Below are positions 50,824 through 59,531 of a stretch of DNA of 64,000 nt, in pieces; position 1 is the first letter of the stretch, and each line of letters begins with the position of its first letter. The position numbers and the translations under genes are program-made. The notes under the pieces were generated by a model, which made no database searches, was not told where the DNA came from, and saw only the letters and a list, made by a program, of their open reading frames with translations. The stretch comes from Mycolicibacterium sphagni (lineage in GTDB: Bacteria > Actinomycetota > Actinomycetes > Mycobacteriales > Mycobacteriaceae), in NCBI RefSeq assembly GCF_013337765.1, contig NZ_VBSB01000010.1:62001-126000 (forward strand), given 5' to 3'.

Positions 50824-52130
50824 CAGCAGATTCCGTCGTACTTGTCGTCGCTGACACGGTCGGCCACCCGGACCAGATCGATGACGATCTGGTCGTCTCG
50901 CAGGAGTTCAATCGCGGAGCGGAATTCCGCAGCACCATTTCCGATGATGATCGTTTCGGCGAAGTCGAGGACCTCGTCGACGGTGTCGACCATCAGGCGC
51001 GCGATGTGGGGAATCGCATTGAGGATGTAGTCACGGTTCGCGCCCGTCAGCGCCGCCACGTTGACGTTGTCGTCGTAGAGCCGCAGGTCGTATCCCTTGC
51101 CGATCAAGTGCTCGATCACGTCCACGACCGGCGATTCGCGCAGATCGTCAGTACCGGCCTTAAAGGCGAATCCCAGCACACCGACCTTACGTTTCCCCTT
51201 CGACGTGATCATCGCTATGGCACGTTCGACGTGGCGCCGGTTGGAGGGCAGTACCGAATTCAGAAGTGGCACATCGAGATCCAGATCGCGCGCCTTATAG
51301 GTCAGCGCTCGCACGTCTTTTGGTAGGCAGGAGCCGCCGAAGGCGAAGCCGGGCTTCAGGTAGTACGGGGACAGGTTGAGCTTCGCATCCTGGCAGAAGA
51401 TCTCCATCACTTGCCGGCCATCGATTCCGGTCGCCTTGGAAATCGAGCCGATCTCGTTCGCGAAGGCGACTTTGATGGCGTGCCAGCTGTTGTCGGCGTA
51501 CTTCACCATTTCAGCCACCTCGACTCCGGTCCGGATCATCGGCGCATCGAGTCCTCCGTAAAGCGTGGCGAGCAGCTCCCCTGCATTGGTGTCGGTTTCA
51601 CCGATGACGGTTTTCGGCGGGTGGTGGTAGTCCCACACGGCGGTGCCCTCCCGGAGGAATTCGGGGTTGTTGCACACACCGAAGTCGACGCCGGCGGTTT
51701 TACCTGACGCAGCCTCAAGGGTCGGGATCACCACACCGCGCATACTGCCCGGCAACATTGTGGACCGGGCCGCGACCACGTGGTAGGAATCGTGGTCGCG
51801 CAACCCCTCGCCGATTTGTTCGCACACCCGGCGTACGTAGCTCAGGTCGAGGTTGCCGTTGAGCTGGCTTGGCGTGCCGACGCAGACCAACGAGATGTCG
51901 CTCGCAAGGACTGCTTCGACGGCTTGCGTTATTGCCCGGAGCCGACCGCTCTTCACCTCGGTGCTGATCATCTCACCGACGTCGGCTTCGATAATCGGAG
52001 TCTGGCCGGCGTTGATCAGGTCGACTTTTGTTTGATTGGGGTCGACCCCTATTACGTCGTGACCATCTGACGCGAGGCACACCGCCGAAACGGCACCGAC
52101 ATAACCCAACCCGAATACAGCAATTTTCAT
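50820..52130 (-). CDS. GDP-mannose 6-dehydrogenase (AlgD-like) / UDP-glucose dehydrogenase superfamily
   Basis: An NAD-dependent four-electron dehydrogenase that makes a nucleotide uronic acid. The 436-aa protein has MKIAVFGLGYVGAVSAVCLA (NAD motif), VCVGTPSQLNGNLDLSYVRR, NNPEFLREGTAVWDY, VAEMVKYADNSWHAIKVAFA, and the active site LKPGFAFGGSCLPKDVRALT with Cys268. It ends DGICW. As I recall, length, Cys number and the segments CQDAKLNLS and SFKAGTDDLRESP-like FKAGTDDLRESP match Pseudomonas AlgD more closely than Ugd. GDP-mannuronate is therefore the likely product. ATG 52130 is chosen over the longer frame. No Rv homologue of this subtype is known to me. Confidence 0.85.
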   Translation of the reverse strand: MKIAVFGLGYVGAVSAVCLASDGHDVIGVDPNQTKVDLINAGQTPIIEADVGEMISTEVKSGRLRAITQAVEAVLASDISLVCVGTPSQLNGNLDLSYVRRVCEQIGEGLRDHDSYHVVAARSTMLPGSMRGVVIPTLEAASGKTAGVDFGVCNNPEFLREGTAVWDYHHPPKTVIGETDTNAGELLATLYGGLDAPMIRTGVEVAEMVKYADNSWHAIKVAFANEIGSISKATGIDGRQVMEIFCQDAKLNLSPYYLKPGFAFGGSCLPKDVRALTYKARDLDLDVPLLNSVLPSNRRHVERAIAMITSKGKRKVGVLGFAFKAGTDDLRESPVVDVIEHLIGKGYDLRLYDDNVNVAALTGANRDYILNAIPHIARLMVDTVDEVLDFAETIIIGNGAAEFRSAIELLRDDQIVIDLVRVADRVSDDKYDGICW

Positions 52131-52239
52131 ATGCCCCCGCCTGTCACGAGACGATCGTAGAAGAATTCGCGTGGTGCCGGGTGAAAAGTTGCCGCGGTCC
52201 AACACACGCGTCAATGTGCCCTTGGCTCACACTGGTGTC
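52131..52239 (-). promoter_or_regulatory. 109-bp leader of the AlgD-like gene
   Basis: A gap between the GH6 gene's end and the AlgD-like ATG. It must contain either read-through RNA or a promoter for the algD-GT4-DUF6492 unit. The ribosome-binding GGGGGC lies directly before ATG 52130. No repeat or clear terminator is visible. Confidence 0.35.
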
Positions 52240-53415
52240 TCACCGACGGAAATGGCGAGTGGACCCAACCATCTGGTGTCTCCCCTTGCCTGGGCGCCTC
52301 TTGTAATAAGCAAAGCCCAGCACGGCCGCAGCCACGACGCCCCCCAAAGCGAGGGTCCATCCTGGAATACTTTTGGCACCCGCCGTCGGCGCCCCTCCCA
52401 AACCGAGCAAACGCAGCGCAGCAGGTGCCCACCACCCCATCAGCGGGCCACCGAGGCACTGTCCGTCGGTCTCTCCTGGATTCTTCACCCACAACAGGCC
52501 ATCGAGTGCGCCGCCGTGGTACAGCCGCGGTGCCTGTCCTAACCGAGCATTCGGCGGATTGCAAGTATCGGTCTGCGCGCCTGCGCCATTGCGGCTGACG
52601 TCGATCACATAGTGCGAATCGGTGATGCCAAGCTTGCTGAGTTCGTGCCGAACATTCTCGGCATACCGCACTTCGCCTTCGGTCATGTTGAAGTTTGAGA
52701 CGTTGAGGCTGAAGCCTGCGACCTTGTCGACCCCCACCCTTTTCAAGCGGTCGGCGATTTCGGCTGCACTCCACCAATTCTCATGCCCTGCATCGATGAA
52801 AACCCGCGCGCCCGTGGGCGAGAGCGCGTCGACCGCGTATTGCAGCATCCCGAGGCGATCGCCTTGCTCGCACTCGCCCAGCTGAGAAAGCGCATCGGGT
52901 TCGAGGATCACTATTGCTTCGAAATGCCCTTGCAACGCTGCAGCTGCGCCATCCACCCAGTCCTTGTACTCCTGCTCATCACTCGCACCCGCGGTGCGCC
53001 ATCTGCCGCAATCGAGGGACGGGATCCGGTACAACACAACCGTCGGAACCGCATTCGACACCGACGCGCCGAAGAGGTAGTCGCCGATATCTCTGCGGAC
53101 CGTTGCGGAGGTGGACCAATCGGTGAACCACTTGGCCTGCGGAGTTTGTGCGATCGGATCGAAACGGGGATCCTCCCGCGCCGCTGCGATCGCCTGCAGA
53201 TGGGGATCGGAATACAGCCTGGCGTTGACCGGCGTACTGCCGGCTATCAGCCCCGGATCGAGGGGATCTGGCCGTTGCCCCGAAGGGGCGACCGCCACGA
53301 TGGCCAGCAGAACCGCGACGACCGCCACGGCTCCCATCATGAGAAGAGCGCGCTTCCGCCGTCGCTCGACCCGCCGCCACCATGACGAAACTGGACCACG
53401 TCGCCCACCGATCAT
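52240..53415 (-). CDS. Membrane-anchored glycoside hydrolase family 6 protein (endoglucanase-like), 391 aa
   Basis: A beta-1,4-glucan-hydrolase-family protein held in the membrane by an N-terminal helix (LMMGAVAVVAVLLAIVAVA, ~26-44) and a C-terminal helix (WTLALGGVVAAAVLGFAYY, ~353-371) after the catalytic domain. GH6 landmarks are present: VVLYRIPSLDC with Asp135, VILEPDALSQL with the acid Asp174, VFIDAGHENWW, YVIDVSRNGAGAQ, CNPPNARLG, and LLWVKNPGETDG with Asp317. All three conserved Asp are kept. The start overlaps the Wzy stop by 4 bp, so it is made with the polymerase. It may trim or release the polymer. Confidence 0.88.
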   Translation of the reverse strand: MIGGRRGPVSSWWRRVERRRKRALLMMGAVAVVAVLLAIVAVAPSGQRPDPLDPGLIAGSTPVNARLYSDPHLQAIAAAREDPRFDPIAQTPQAKWFTDWSTSATVRRDIGDYLFGASVSNAVPTVVLYRIPSLDCGRWRTAGASDEQEYKDWVDGAAAALQGHFEAIVILEPDALSQLGECEQGDRLGMLQYAVDALSPTGARVFIDAGHENWWSAAEIADRLKRVGVDKVAGFSLNVSNFNMTEGEVRYAENVRHELSKLGITDSHYVIDVSRNGAGAQTDTCNPPNARLGQAPRLYHGGALDGLLWVKNPGETDGQCLGGPLMGWWAPAALRLLGLGGAPTAGAKSIPGWTLALGGVVAAAVLGFAYYKRRPGKGRHQMVGSTRHFRR

Positions 53416-54701
53416 CGACCAACGTGTTCGTCACGTGTATCGCTGGGCGGTGCCAGAAATAACACTGCAAGTGGAAATATTGTGACGGTCCAATACATCG
53501 ACCAGTTTACGTATCCCACTGGCACCTCGAGCGAACCGCTGAGGGCAATCCCGATAACGATCATTAGACCGATCGCCAAGTACCGACTTCTGGGTGCCGT
53601 GATGGCAAAGGTCTGTACCAGAAGCGACCCGAGAGTGAGGAAGGCGAAAATGGCTCCACCCGTAGCCAGCAAGTTTACAAACTCATTGTGGCCTGAATAG
53701 GCTCCCGCCATCAATGAAGACGTGTCGGTCCGCGCGAGTTCTTCGTACCAATCCCTGCCGCCGCCGAACAGAAAGGCTCGCGATGACCATTGTGTCAGCG
53801 AGCCATTCCAGATGACACCACGGCCTGTGAACGCCTCGTCATCCCATCCCCCAGGAGCCAACCACCCTATCAATGGCAGCGCACACATTGCCGCGATTGC
53901 CACACAGGTTGCACAACGTGCCACGACCGCCGCTGAACGGTGCCATCCGAACCGCGCAAAAGTCCATACCATTGCACCCAAAATCAGCATGCACGCAGTC
54001 GCCAGCATGGAGTTACGAGCTGAGGACCAACAGATTGCAAATCCCACGATCGCCAGCCCAGGGAGCCGCATCCATAAACGTGGCAACATGACCACCGCTG
54101 CGACACCGATTGAGAGATAAACACCGAGACTGTTCTCCGCGGTGAACATTCCCTGTAACAGTCCCAGCGAAGGGAATACCGCCTTTTCGGGGCGGTCATA
54201 CAAAACTCCTTGTGCATCATGCACTCGGCCGGCGTCCGGCAACAGCAAGCCGAACAAGATCGCGATGATCGCCGTGAGCACTACGAGTGCACCCAGCGCA
54301 ATGAGCACACGAGCGTGAGGCCTTAACGCGGCCAGCGCCAACACCACGACCAGGTAGAGGACACTCTCGGCGTTTGGCCAGATACCGGAATACAAGTCCC
54401 GCGTCAGGATGAACAGCCAGGGCGCCAGTAGGACAACTATGCGCCACAGGCCGGGTCGGGTGATGTCGTTGATGCGAAACACGATGATTCCAACGCTGAT
54501 GGCTATCGCAAGTAGGTAGAACACCTTCGAGACGAAGTTTGCGGCGGGTGGCCAAATCGGATCGGCGCCGACCGGGACGAATACCTTATCTGCGGACAAC
54601 GATAGCGCGGTAAACGAGCCGATCGTCCGGCCCCAGAGGACGACGAAGAGCAGCACGGCTGCGGCATCACGGGTGATGAACAGCCGCCCTCTCTGTCGCA
54701 T
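53412..54701 (-). CDS. O-antigen polymerase/ligase-type membrane protein (Wzy-like), 429 aa
   Basis: A polytopic inner-membrane protein with about 10-11 helices and one large extracytoplasmic loop carrying the Wzy_C-type pattern GRGVIWNGSLTQWSSRAFLF, then GGGRDWYEEL and AYSGHNEFVNLLATGGAIF (Arg and His of the catalytic loop). The overall family fits PF04932. It probably polymerises repeat units delivered by the flippase at 57924. ATG 54701 is divergent from the GT2 gene (64 bp), and its end overlaps the GH6 gene. Confidence 0.87.
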   Translation of the reverse strand: MRQRGRLFITRDAAAVLLFVVLWGRTIGSFTALSLSADKVFVPVGADPIWPPAANFVSKVFYLLAIAISVGIIVFRINDITRPGLWRIVVLLAPWLFILTRDLYSGIWPNAESVLYLVVVLALAALRPHARVLIALGALVVLTAIIAILFGLLLPDAGRVHDAQGVLYDRPEKAVFPSLGLLQGMFTAENSLGVYLSIGVAAVVMLPRLWMRLPGLAIVGFAICWSSARNSMLATACMLILGAMVWTFARFGWHRSAAVVARCATCVAIAAMCALPLIGWLAPGGWDDEAFTGRGVIWNGSLTQWSSRAFLFGGGRDWYEELARTDTSSLMAGAYSGHNEFVNLLATGGAIFAFLTLGSLLVQTFAITAPRSRYLAIGLMIVIGIALSGSLEVPVGYVNWSMYWTVTIFPLAVLFLAPPSDTRDEHVGR

Positions 54702-54765
54702 CGGCCCTCCGCTCGCGATGCCCGAACCACGCCATCCAAATGGCGGTACGCGGGTATCTTGTGGT

Positions 54766-55671
54766 GTGGCCGAACGTTACCTGATCGCTGTGGCGACGTA
54801 CTTACGCCCAGCTGGACTGCAGCGACTGCTCGACAGTCTGGAAGCAGCGGCCGTGTCAACGAACCTCGACATCGTCGTCGTTGACAATGACGCCGCAGGA
54901 TCGGCGCGTTCGATTGCAGTCAACCATCCGCTTGCCCCTGTTTACGTCATTGAGCCTGAGCCTGGTATTTCGGCCGCCCGGAATCGCGCGCTCCAGCACT
55001 TCGACGATCGCTATAACGGGATTATCTTCATTGATGACGACGAGTGGGTACACCCGGCTTGGCTGACCGCCCTCACGACGTATGCGGTGCAGACACAGGC
55101 TGACGTGGTGGTGGGTCCGGTCAATAGTGTCTTCCTTCAACCCGCACCCGAATGGGTGCATCGTGGTGGATTCTTCAAGGGACGATCCCATAAGAGCGGG
55201 GATCGACTACACACCGCACCGACGAATAACACTCTGTTGCTTCGTAACTCGTGGGTTCGTGCCGGCTCACCCAAATTCGACCCCTTGTTTTCGACGACGG
55301 GTGGTGAGGACACGGAGTTTTTTTGGGGGCTCCGAATGGCAGGCGCCACCATACTCTATTGCGCGGACGCGATGGTTTACGAAGAGGTGCCTGTTGACCG
55401 GCAATCCTTGCGTTGGATGCGCCGCCGAGCGATCCGCGCCGGAGTCACTGACACCCTGGTGCGGTTGAAGCATAATGACTCGCTGCTGACTGGACTAGCT
55501 AAGGGCCTGAGGAGCGCCGCATACGGACTCATATTCCTCGGATTTGGGTTAGCTACAAGACGTGGAGTCCAGGAAAGACCGTACATCAGCCTGTTTTATG
55601 CCTACGGGCAATTCGCGGCGCTGTTCAATTACCAGATTGAAGAATATTCGCGAAGCAGCGACTCGCATTAA
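54766..55671 (+). CDS. Family 2 glycosyltransferase, 301 aa
   Basis: Begins (GTG 54766) VAERYLIAVATYLRPAGLQR, with LDIVVVDNDAAGSARSIA and IIFIDDDEWVHPAWLTAL (DxD), then NNTLLLRNSWVRAGSPKFDP and TGGEDTEFFWGLRMAG. These are the classical GT2 pattern of a succinoglycan-type or rhamnosyl transferase. A C-terminal hydrophobic segment (AAYGLIFLGFGLA) suggests membrane association. The gene is AT-richer than most of the window and has no clear Shine-Dalgarno. Likely adds a sugar to the lipid-linked unit. Confidence 0.87.
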   Translation: MAERYLIAVATYLRPAGLQRLLDSLEAAAVSTNLDIVVVDNDAAGSARSIAVNHPLAPVYVIEPEPGISAARNRALQHFDDRYNGIIFIDDDEWVHPAWLTALTTYAVQTQADVVVGPVNSVFLQPAPEWVHRGGFFKGRSHKSGDRLHTAPTNNTLLLRNSWVRAGSPKFDPLFSTTGGEDTEFFWGLRMAGATILYCADAMVYEEVPVDRQSLRWMRRRAIRAGVTDTLVRLKHNDSLLTGLAKGLRSAAYGLIFLGFGLATRRGVQERPYISLFYAYGQFAALFNYQIEEYSRSSDSH

Positions 55672-55772
55672 AACCCTCAGCGGGTAAGAATGACAGTGAG
55701 ATAGGCCTTGGTGTTACGCCGCACCTAGTCACTACGTATTTCAGCCAGCAAACCAACGACAGTCTTGAGTCA

Positions 55773-57611
55773 TTAGATCGCCCTCACGACGAACTCGCGA
55801 TGCCACACTTCCAGCGACAGCAATGCCCAGATCCGGGCCTCTTCGTCGCGGACACCGTTCGAATGATCGCTCAACAGTCCGGCCACCATCCCCTTATCCA
55901 GGCGGTTGCCCACATACGACGACGGGCCGGTGAGTAGGTCGAATGCCATGTCCCGCAGGCCATGCCGGAACCATCGGTCCAGTGGAACCTTGAAACCGAC
56001 TTTGGGCCGATCGACCACCTCGGCGGGCAGGTAGCGATGGGCGACTTGCTTTAGCACCCACTTCGTCTTGCCCTCACGGATCTTGACGCTGCTCGGTAAG
56101 TCGAAAGCGAGATCTACCAAGCGATAGTCGAGAAAGGGTGGGCGCGTCTCGAGCGACGCGGCCATCGACATCCGGTCACCGCGTTCGAGTAGATTGTCGG
56201 CCAGCCAGACGCAGGTGTCCGCAAAGAGCATCCGCCGAAGGGCGTCGCCACGCCCTCGGCTGTACGCGGCCGGTGCGCCGCGCGGCGATCGGCGACCGGT
56301 GAGTTGGTCCCGTTCGGCCATCGTGAATGGCGCGAACCAGGCCCGCAGCCGTTCGTCGTACTTGTCTTCGCCCATGGCGCGGACAGCGATCCGCATGCGT
56401 GACTTGCTTGCGGGCAGCGCCCGCTCTACACGATCAAGCGCCCCCCAAGTCGGAATGGCACCAAGCCAGCGAGTGGCGCCCGCGAACTTGTACTTGGGAT
56501 AGCCCGCGAAAAGCTCGTCACTCCCCTCGCCACTCAGGACGACTTTGACCTGCTCGCGCGCCAGTTGGGCCAGGCGGAACACCGCGACATCCGCCGGCTC
56601 GGAGATGGGACCGTCCCGGTGCCAACTCAACTTCCCCCAGTTGTTCAGAAAGTCATCGGCGGTGACCACAACGTCGTGGTGAATAGTTCCGTTGAGTTCG
56701 GCCACTTTTCGGGCCCACACCGTCTCGTCATAGCGTTCGTCGCCGAAACTCGCTCCGAACGTGTGCAACACCCGCCCCGGGTTTTCTCGCCGGGTCATGG
56801 CCGTCAACAGGCTGCTGTCGACACCGCCGGACAGGTAGACGCCCACCGGCACGTCAGCGACGAGATTCTCGTGCACGGACGTTTTGAGCGCCCGCTCGAC
56901 GAGGTCGATGGCTTCCGACGGCGTGACTCGCCGGCGAGATGGTCCGGGCGCCAGCTCCCAATATTCCGACACCGAAACGGCGCCATCGCGCGTGACAACG
57001 AGATGATGGCCGGGCGCAAGCTTGCGCACACCTTTGATGAGGGTGTGCGGGGCCGATACCGCACGCTGCGCCAAGTAGTCATGGAGACTGTCGTCGTCGA
57101 CCGAAGGGGCATCGATGACCGGCAACAACGCCTTGATCTCCGAGGCGAAAGCAAAGAAAGTGCGGTCTGCGTAGTAATACAGCGGCAGAATTCCCAGGCG
57201 ATCCCGGAAGAGGTGAATGTCGCCGGAGTCCGCATCGTAGATCGCATAGGCGAATTGGCCTCGTAGGCGATCCACTCCCGCGGGCCCGTACTTGTCATAG
57301 AGGGCAAGCAGTGTTTCGGAATCGCCGTGCGTCGCAAACGGGTACGACGACAACTCGTAGCGCAGCTCCCGATAGTTCAGAATCTCGCCGTTGAACACAA
57401 GGTGCTGATGTCCGCTGGCGCTCGTCATCGGCTGCTGGGAGCCTTGTAGGTCGATGATGGAAAGCCGGGTATGTGCCAGGCCGACGGGACCGTCCAGCCA
57501 CAGGCCCATCGCGTCCGGGCCGCGATGATGCAGCGTCGCCGCCATCCGCGAGAGCGTGTCACGGTTGACGGGTTGCCCGTCGAACCGGCGGATTCCGGCT
57601 ATCCCACACAC
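55773..57611 (-). CDS. Asparagine-synthetase-like amidotransferase (AsnB), 612 aa
   Basis: A glutamine-dependent amidotransferase. The N-terminal Ntn glutaminase domain begins with the nucleophile Cys2 (MCGIAGIRRFDG), and contains HHRGPDAMGLWLDGPVG, LVFNGEILNYRELR and FRDRLGILPLYY. The synthetase domain has the PP-loop SGGVDSS (~261-267), SGEGSDELFAGYP and ETRPPFLDYRLVDLAF. GTG start gives the Cys at position 2. Homologues in exopolysaccharide loci are thought to amidate uronic acids rather than make Asn, but the reaction is unproven here. Confidence 0.9.
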   Translation of the reverse strand: MCGIAGIRRFDGQPVNRDTLSRMAATLHHRGPDAMGLWLDGPVGLAHTRLSIIDLQGSQQPMTSASGHQHLVFNGEILNYRELRYELSSYPFATHGDSETLLALYDKYGPAGVDRLRGQFAYAIYDADSGDIHLFRDRLGILPLYYYADRTFFAFASEIKALLPVIDAPSVDDDSLHDYLAQRAVSAPHTLIKGVRKLAPGHHLVVTRDGAVSVSEYWELAPGPSRRRVTPSEAIDLVERALKTSVHENLVADVPVGVYLSGGVDSSLLTAMTRRENPGRVLHTFGASFGDERYDETVWARKVAELNGTIHHDVVVTADDFLNNWGKLSWHRDGPISEPADVAVFRLAQLAREQVKVVLSGEGSDELFAGYPKYKFAGATRWLGAIPTWGALDRVERALPASKSRMRIAVRAMGEDKYDERLRAWFAPFTMAERDQLTGRRSPRGAPAAYSRGRGDALRRMLFADTCVWLADNLLERGDRMSMAASLETRPPFLDYRLVDLAFDLPSSVKIREGKTKWVLKQVAHRYLPAEVVDRPKVGFKVPLDRWFRHGLRDMAFDLLTGPSSYVGNRLDKGMVAGLLSDHSNGVRDEEARIWALLSLEVWHREFVVRAI

Positions 57612-57923
57612 GGAATTTCCCCCTCGTCCAAATCCAAGAAACCCGCATGTGACGGCAGATTTCAGACGTTCACCCTGCGCGAGTCTAGCCGTGGAATCTG
57701 ACGCTGCGGCGCCGAATAGTTAGGCGCGTCCACCCGAATCTGCCATCATCCAGGAACCGTGAGCACCCTCGCGATATCTTGGGCACGGCTGGGGGCTCGC
57801 GTTCCAGTCTCGCCAGTGACGCAAACGTCATCGACGAGGACGTCCGCGAAATCGGGGAGGTAGCACCATGATCGCCGTGCATCGCCCTGAATATGGCCTG
57901 CCTCAATGTAAGGAATAACGTTG
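57612..57923. other. 312-bp intergenic region between asnB-type and flippase genes
   Basis: Divergent promoters are expected here. I see no convincing gene. A minus-strand frame ending at 57746 reads DVLVDDVCVTGETGTRAPSR and looks protein-like, so a decayed gene end is possible. AAGGAA precedes ATG 57924. Confidence 0.4.
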
Positions 57924-59462
57924 ATGGCGCCGAATTTTGCCCGCAATACCCTTCTTGGCGCCCTCTCCGGTGCCGCCGTCACACTCTCCGGCTTCGTCGG
58001 TAGCGCCATCGCGGCGCGACTACTGGGGCCCGAAGACCTTGGCGTCGTTGCGTACGTCGTTTGGTGCGTGACGGTATCTATCGCAGTCGCAACCATGGGA
58101 AGCGATGTCGTGCAGCAGCGATTCATTCCGAACCTGCGTGCGGCGGGCAGAAACGACGCAGTTGATGGCCTTATCGGGGCGATCACCCGGCTGTCGATGG
58201 TGGTCGCGCTCGTGGTCGGGGTGGTGCTGTTCTTCTATCTCGACGGACCAGGCAGCGGCGCGCTGTCGCGGCTTTCTTCACGGGCGCAGATCGTCGTGAT
58301 CGTGGTGGCTTTGACCTGGTTCATCTGCTGGCGAATGTCCGACTTGTATCTGTTCAATCTGCGTGGCGAACAGCGATTCGACACACTCGCGCGCGTCTCC
58401 ACGGTGTCGGCCGCGCTCAGGGTTACGACGACGGTCGTGGGCGCCTGGCTATTCGGGATTCCCGGTGCTCTGGCAGGCAATATCGCAGGCACGATTGTGC
58501 CGGCAGGCCGAGTCTTCCCCCAGCTGCGCAAGAAGCCCAGAGTCGATCGGGACCTCAGGCGCGAACTCGTCGGGTTCACGATGGTGAGCTGGACGATCGC
58601 CATCATCGGCAATCTCCTGTTCGGCCGAACTCAGATCATCTTCCTCGAGCACTACGCCACCATCGGGGCCGTTGGCTTGTTCGCGGTGGCGCTGACGTTG
58701 GCCGAAATCGCGGCACAGCTGCCCCAGCTCCTGCTCTCGGCTCTCCTGCCACGGTTCAGCGAGCAGAGTGGACAGGGCGCCCACGACCACATGATGCGCC
58801 TGTACAAGACGATGACGGCGCTCATGGCCATGCTGATGTTGCCGCTCTGCCTTGGTCTCGCCGCGATCGCTCCCGCTTTGATACCGCTCATTTTCGGTGC
58901 CGATTTCGCCGATGCCGCGCCAGTTGCATCGATACTGCTGATCGCCTTGGCATTCAGCAGTCTTGGTGGAACCACCCTCCAGCTCATCCTCAGCCTGGGC
59001 AAGACCAGAATCCTGTTGGTATCCAACGCCGTTGGCTTGGCTGGCGTGATCGTGCTCGGTTTTTCACTGATACCCCACTACGGGTTGATGGGGGCGGCCT
59101 GGTCACGCGGCATCGCCATGGTCCTGGTAATTGCCATCGAGATCATTTGTGCGGCGGTGCAATTAGGGTTCCACTTCCCGTATCGCGCACTGGGAGTGGT
59201 AACTCTCGCTGCTGTGGCGCAGGGCGCGGTCGCTTACGGCATCGTGCTGACTGTGGGCGGCGCGGTGTCGTTGGTGCTTGCCATCCCCGCTGCGGTCATC
59301 ACCTACCTGACGGTCTTGCGTGTGTTCAGGGCAATGCGGTTGATTGACCCCGAGCTGGCGAGTCGACTCGTCTCGCGAGTTCCTGCCCGCTTGAGGCCGC
59401 TGGCCTCTCTCATCGTGGGGCCGCTGTCGCCGCCCACAACAGAGCCCGCAGAGCAGGATTGA
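57924..59462 (+). CDS. Polysaccharide flippase (Wzx / MATE-like MVF superfamily), 512 aa
   Basis: An integral membrane protein with about 13-14 helices that would flip undecaprenyl-linked repeat units. N-terminal NTLLGALSGAAVTLSGFVGS, followed by ARLLGPEDLGVVAYVVW, shows the family pattern; the later DYIAIGAVGLFAVALTLAEIA-type segment (here TIGAVGLFAVALTLAEIAAQ) and PLIFGADFADAAPVASILLI are typical of Polysacc_synt proteins. ATG 57924 has AAGGAA upstream; TTG 57921 is adjacent. Begins a plus-strand unit with the Gfo/Idh and epimerase genes, 69 bp upstream of the former. Confidence 0.88.
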   Translation: MAPNFARNTLLGALSGAAVTLSGFVGSAIAARLLGPEDLGVVAYVVWCVTVSIAVATMGSDVVQQRFIPNLRAAGRNDAVDGLIGAITRLSMVVALVVGVVLFFYLDGPGSGALSRLSSRAQIVVIVVALTWFICWRMSDLYLFNLRGEQRFDTLARVSTVSAALRVTTTVVGAWLFGIPGALAGNIAGTIVPAGRVFPQLRKKPRVDRDLRRELVGFTMVSWTIAIIGNLLFGRTQIIFLEHYATIGAVGLFAVALTLAEIAAQLPQLLLSALLPRFSEQSGQGAHDHMMRLYKTMTALMAMLMLPLCLGLAAIAPALIPLIFGADFADAAPVASILLIALAFSSLGGTTLQLILSLGKTRILLVSNAVGLAGVIVLGFSLIPHYGLMGAAWSRGIAMVLVIAIEIICAAVQLGFHFPYRALGVVTLAAVAQGAVAYGIVLTVGGAVSLVLAIPAAVITYLTVLRVFRAMRLIDPELASRLVSRVPARLRPLASLIVGPLSPPTTEPAEQD

Positions 59463-59531
59463 CCGTGCGCGAGTTCCCGAGGTACTAGGCTTGGCGCGAA
59501 ATTGGGCCTGTTGGTGGGGGAGAGGCTATCG

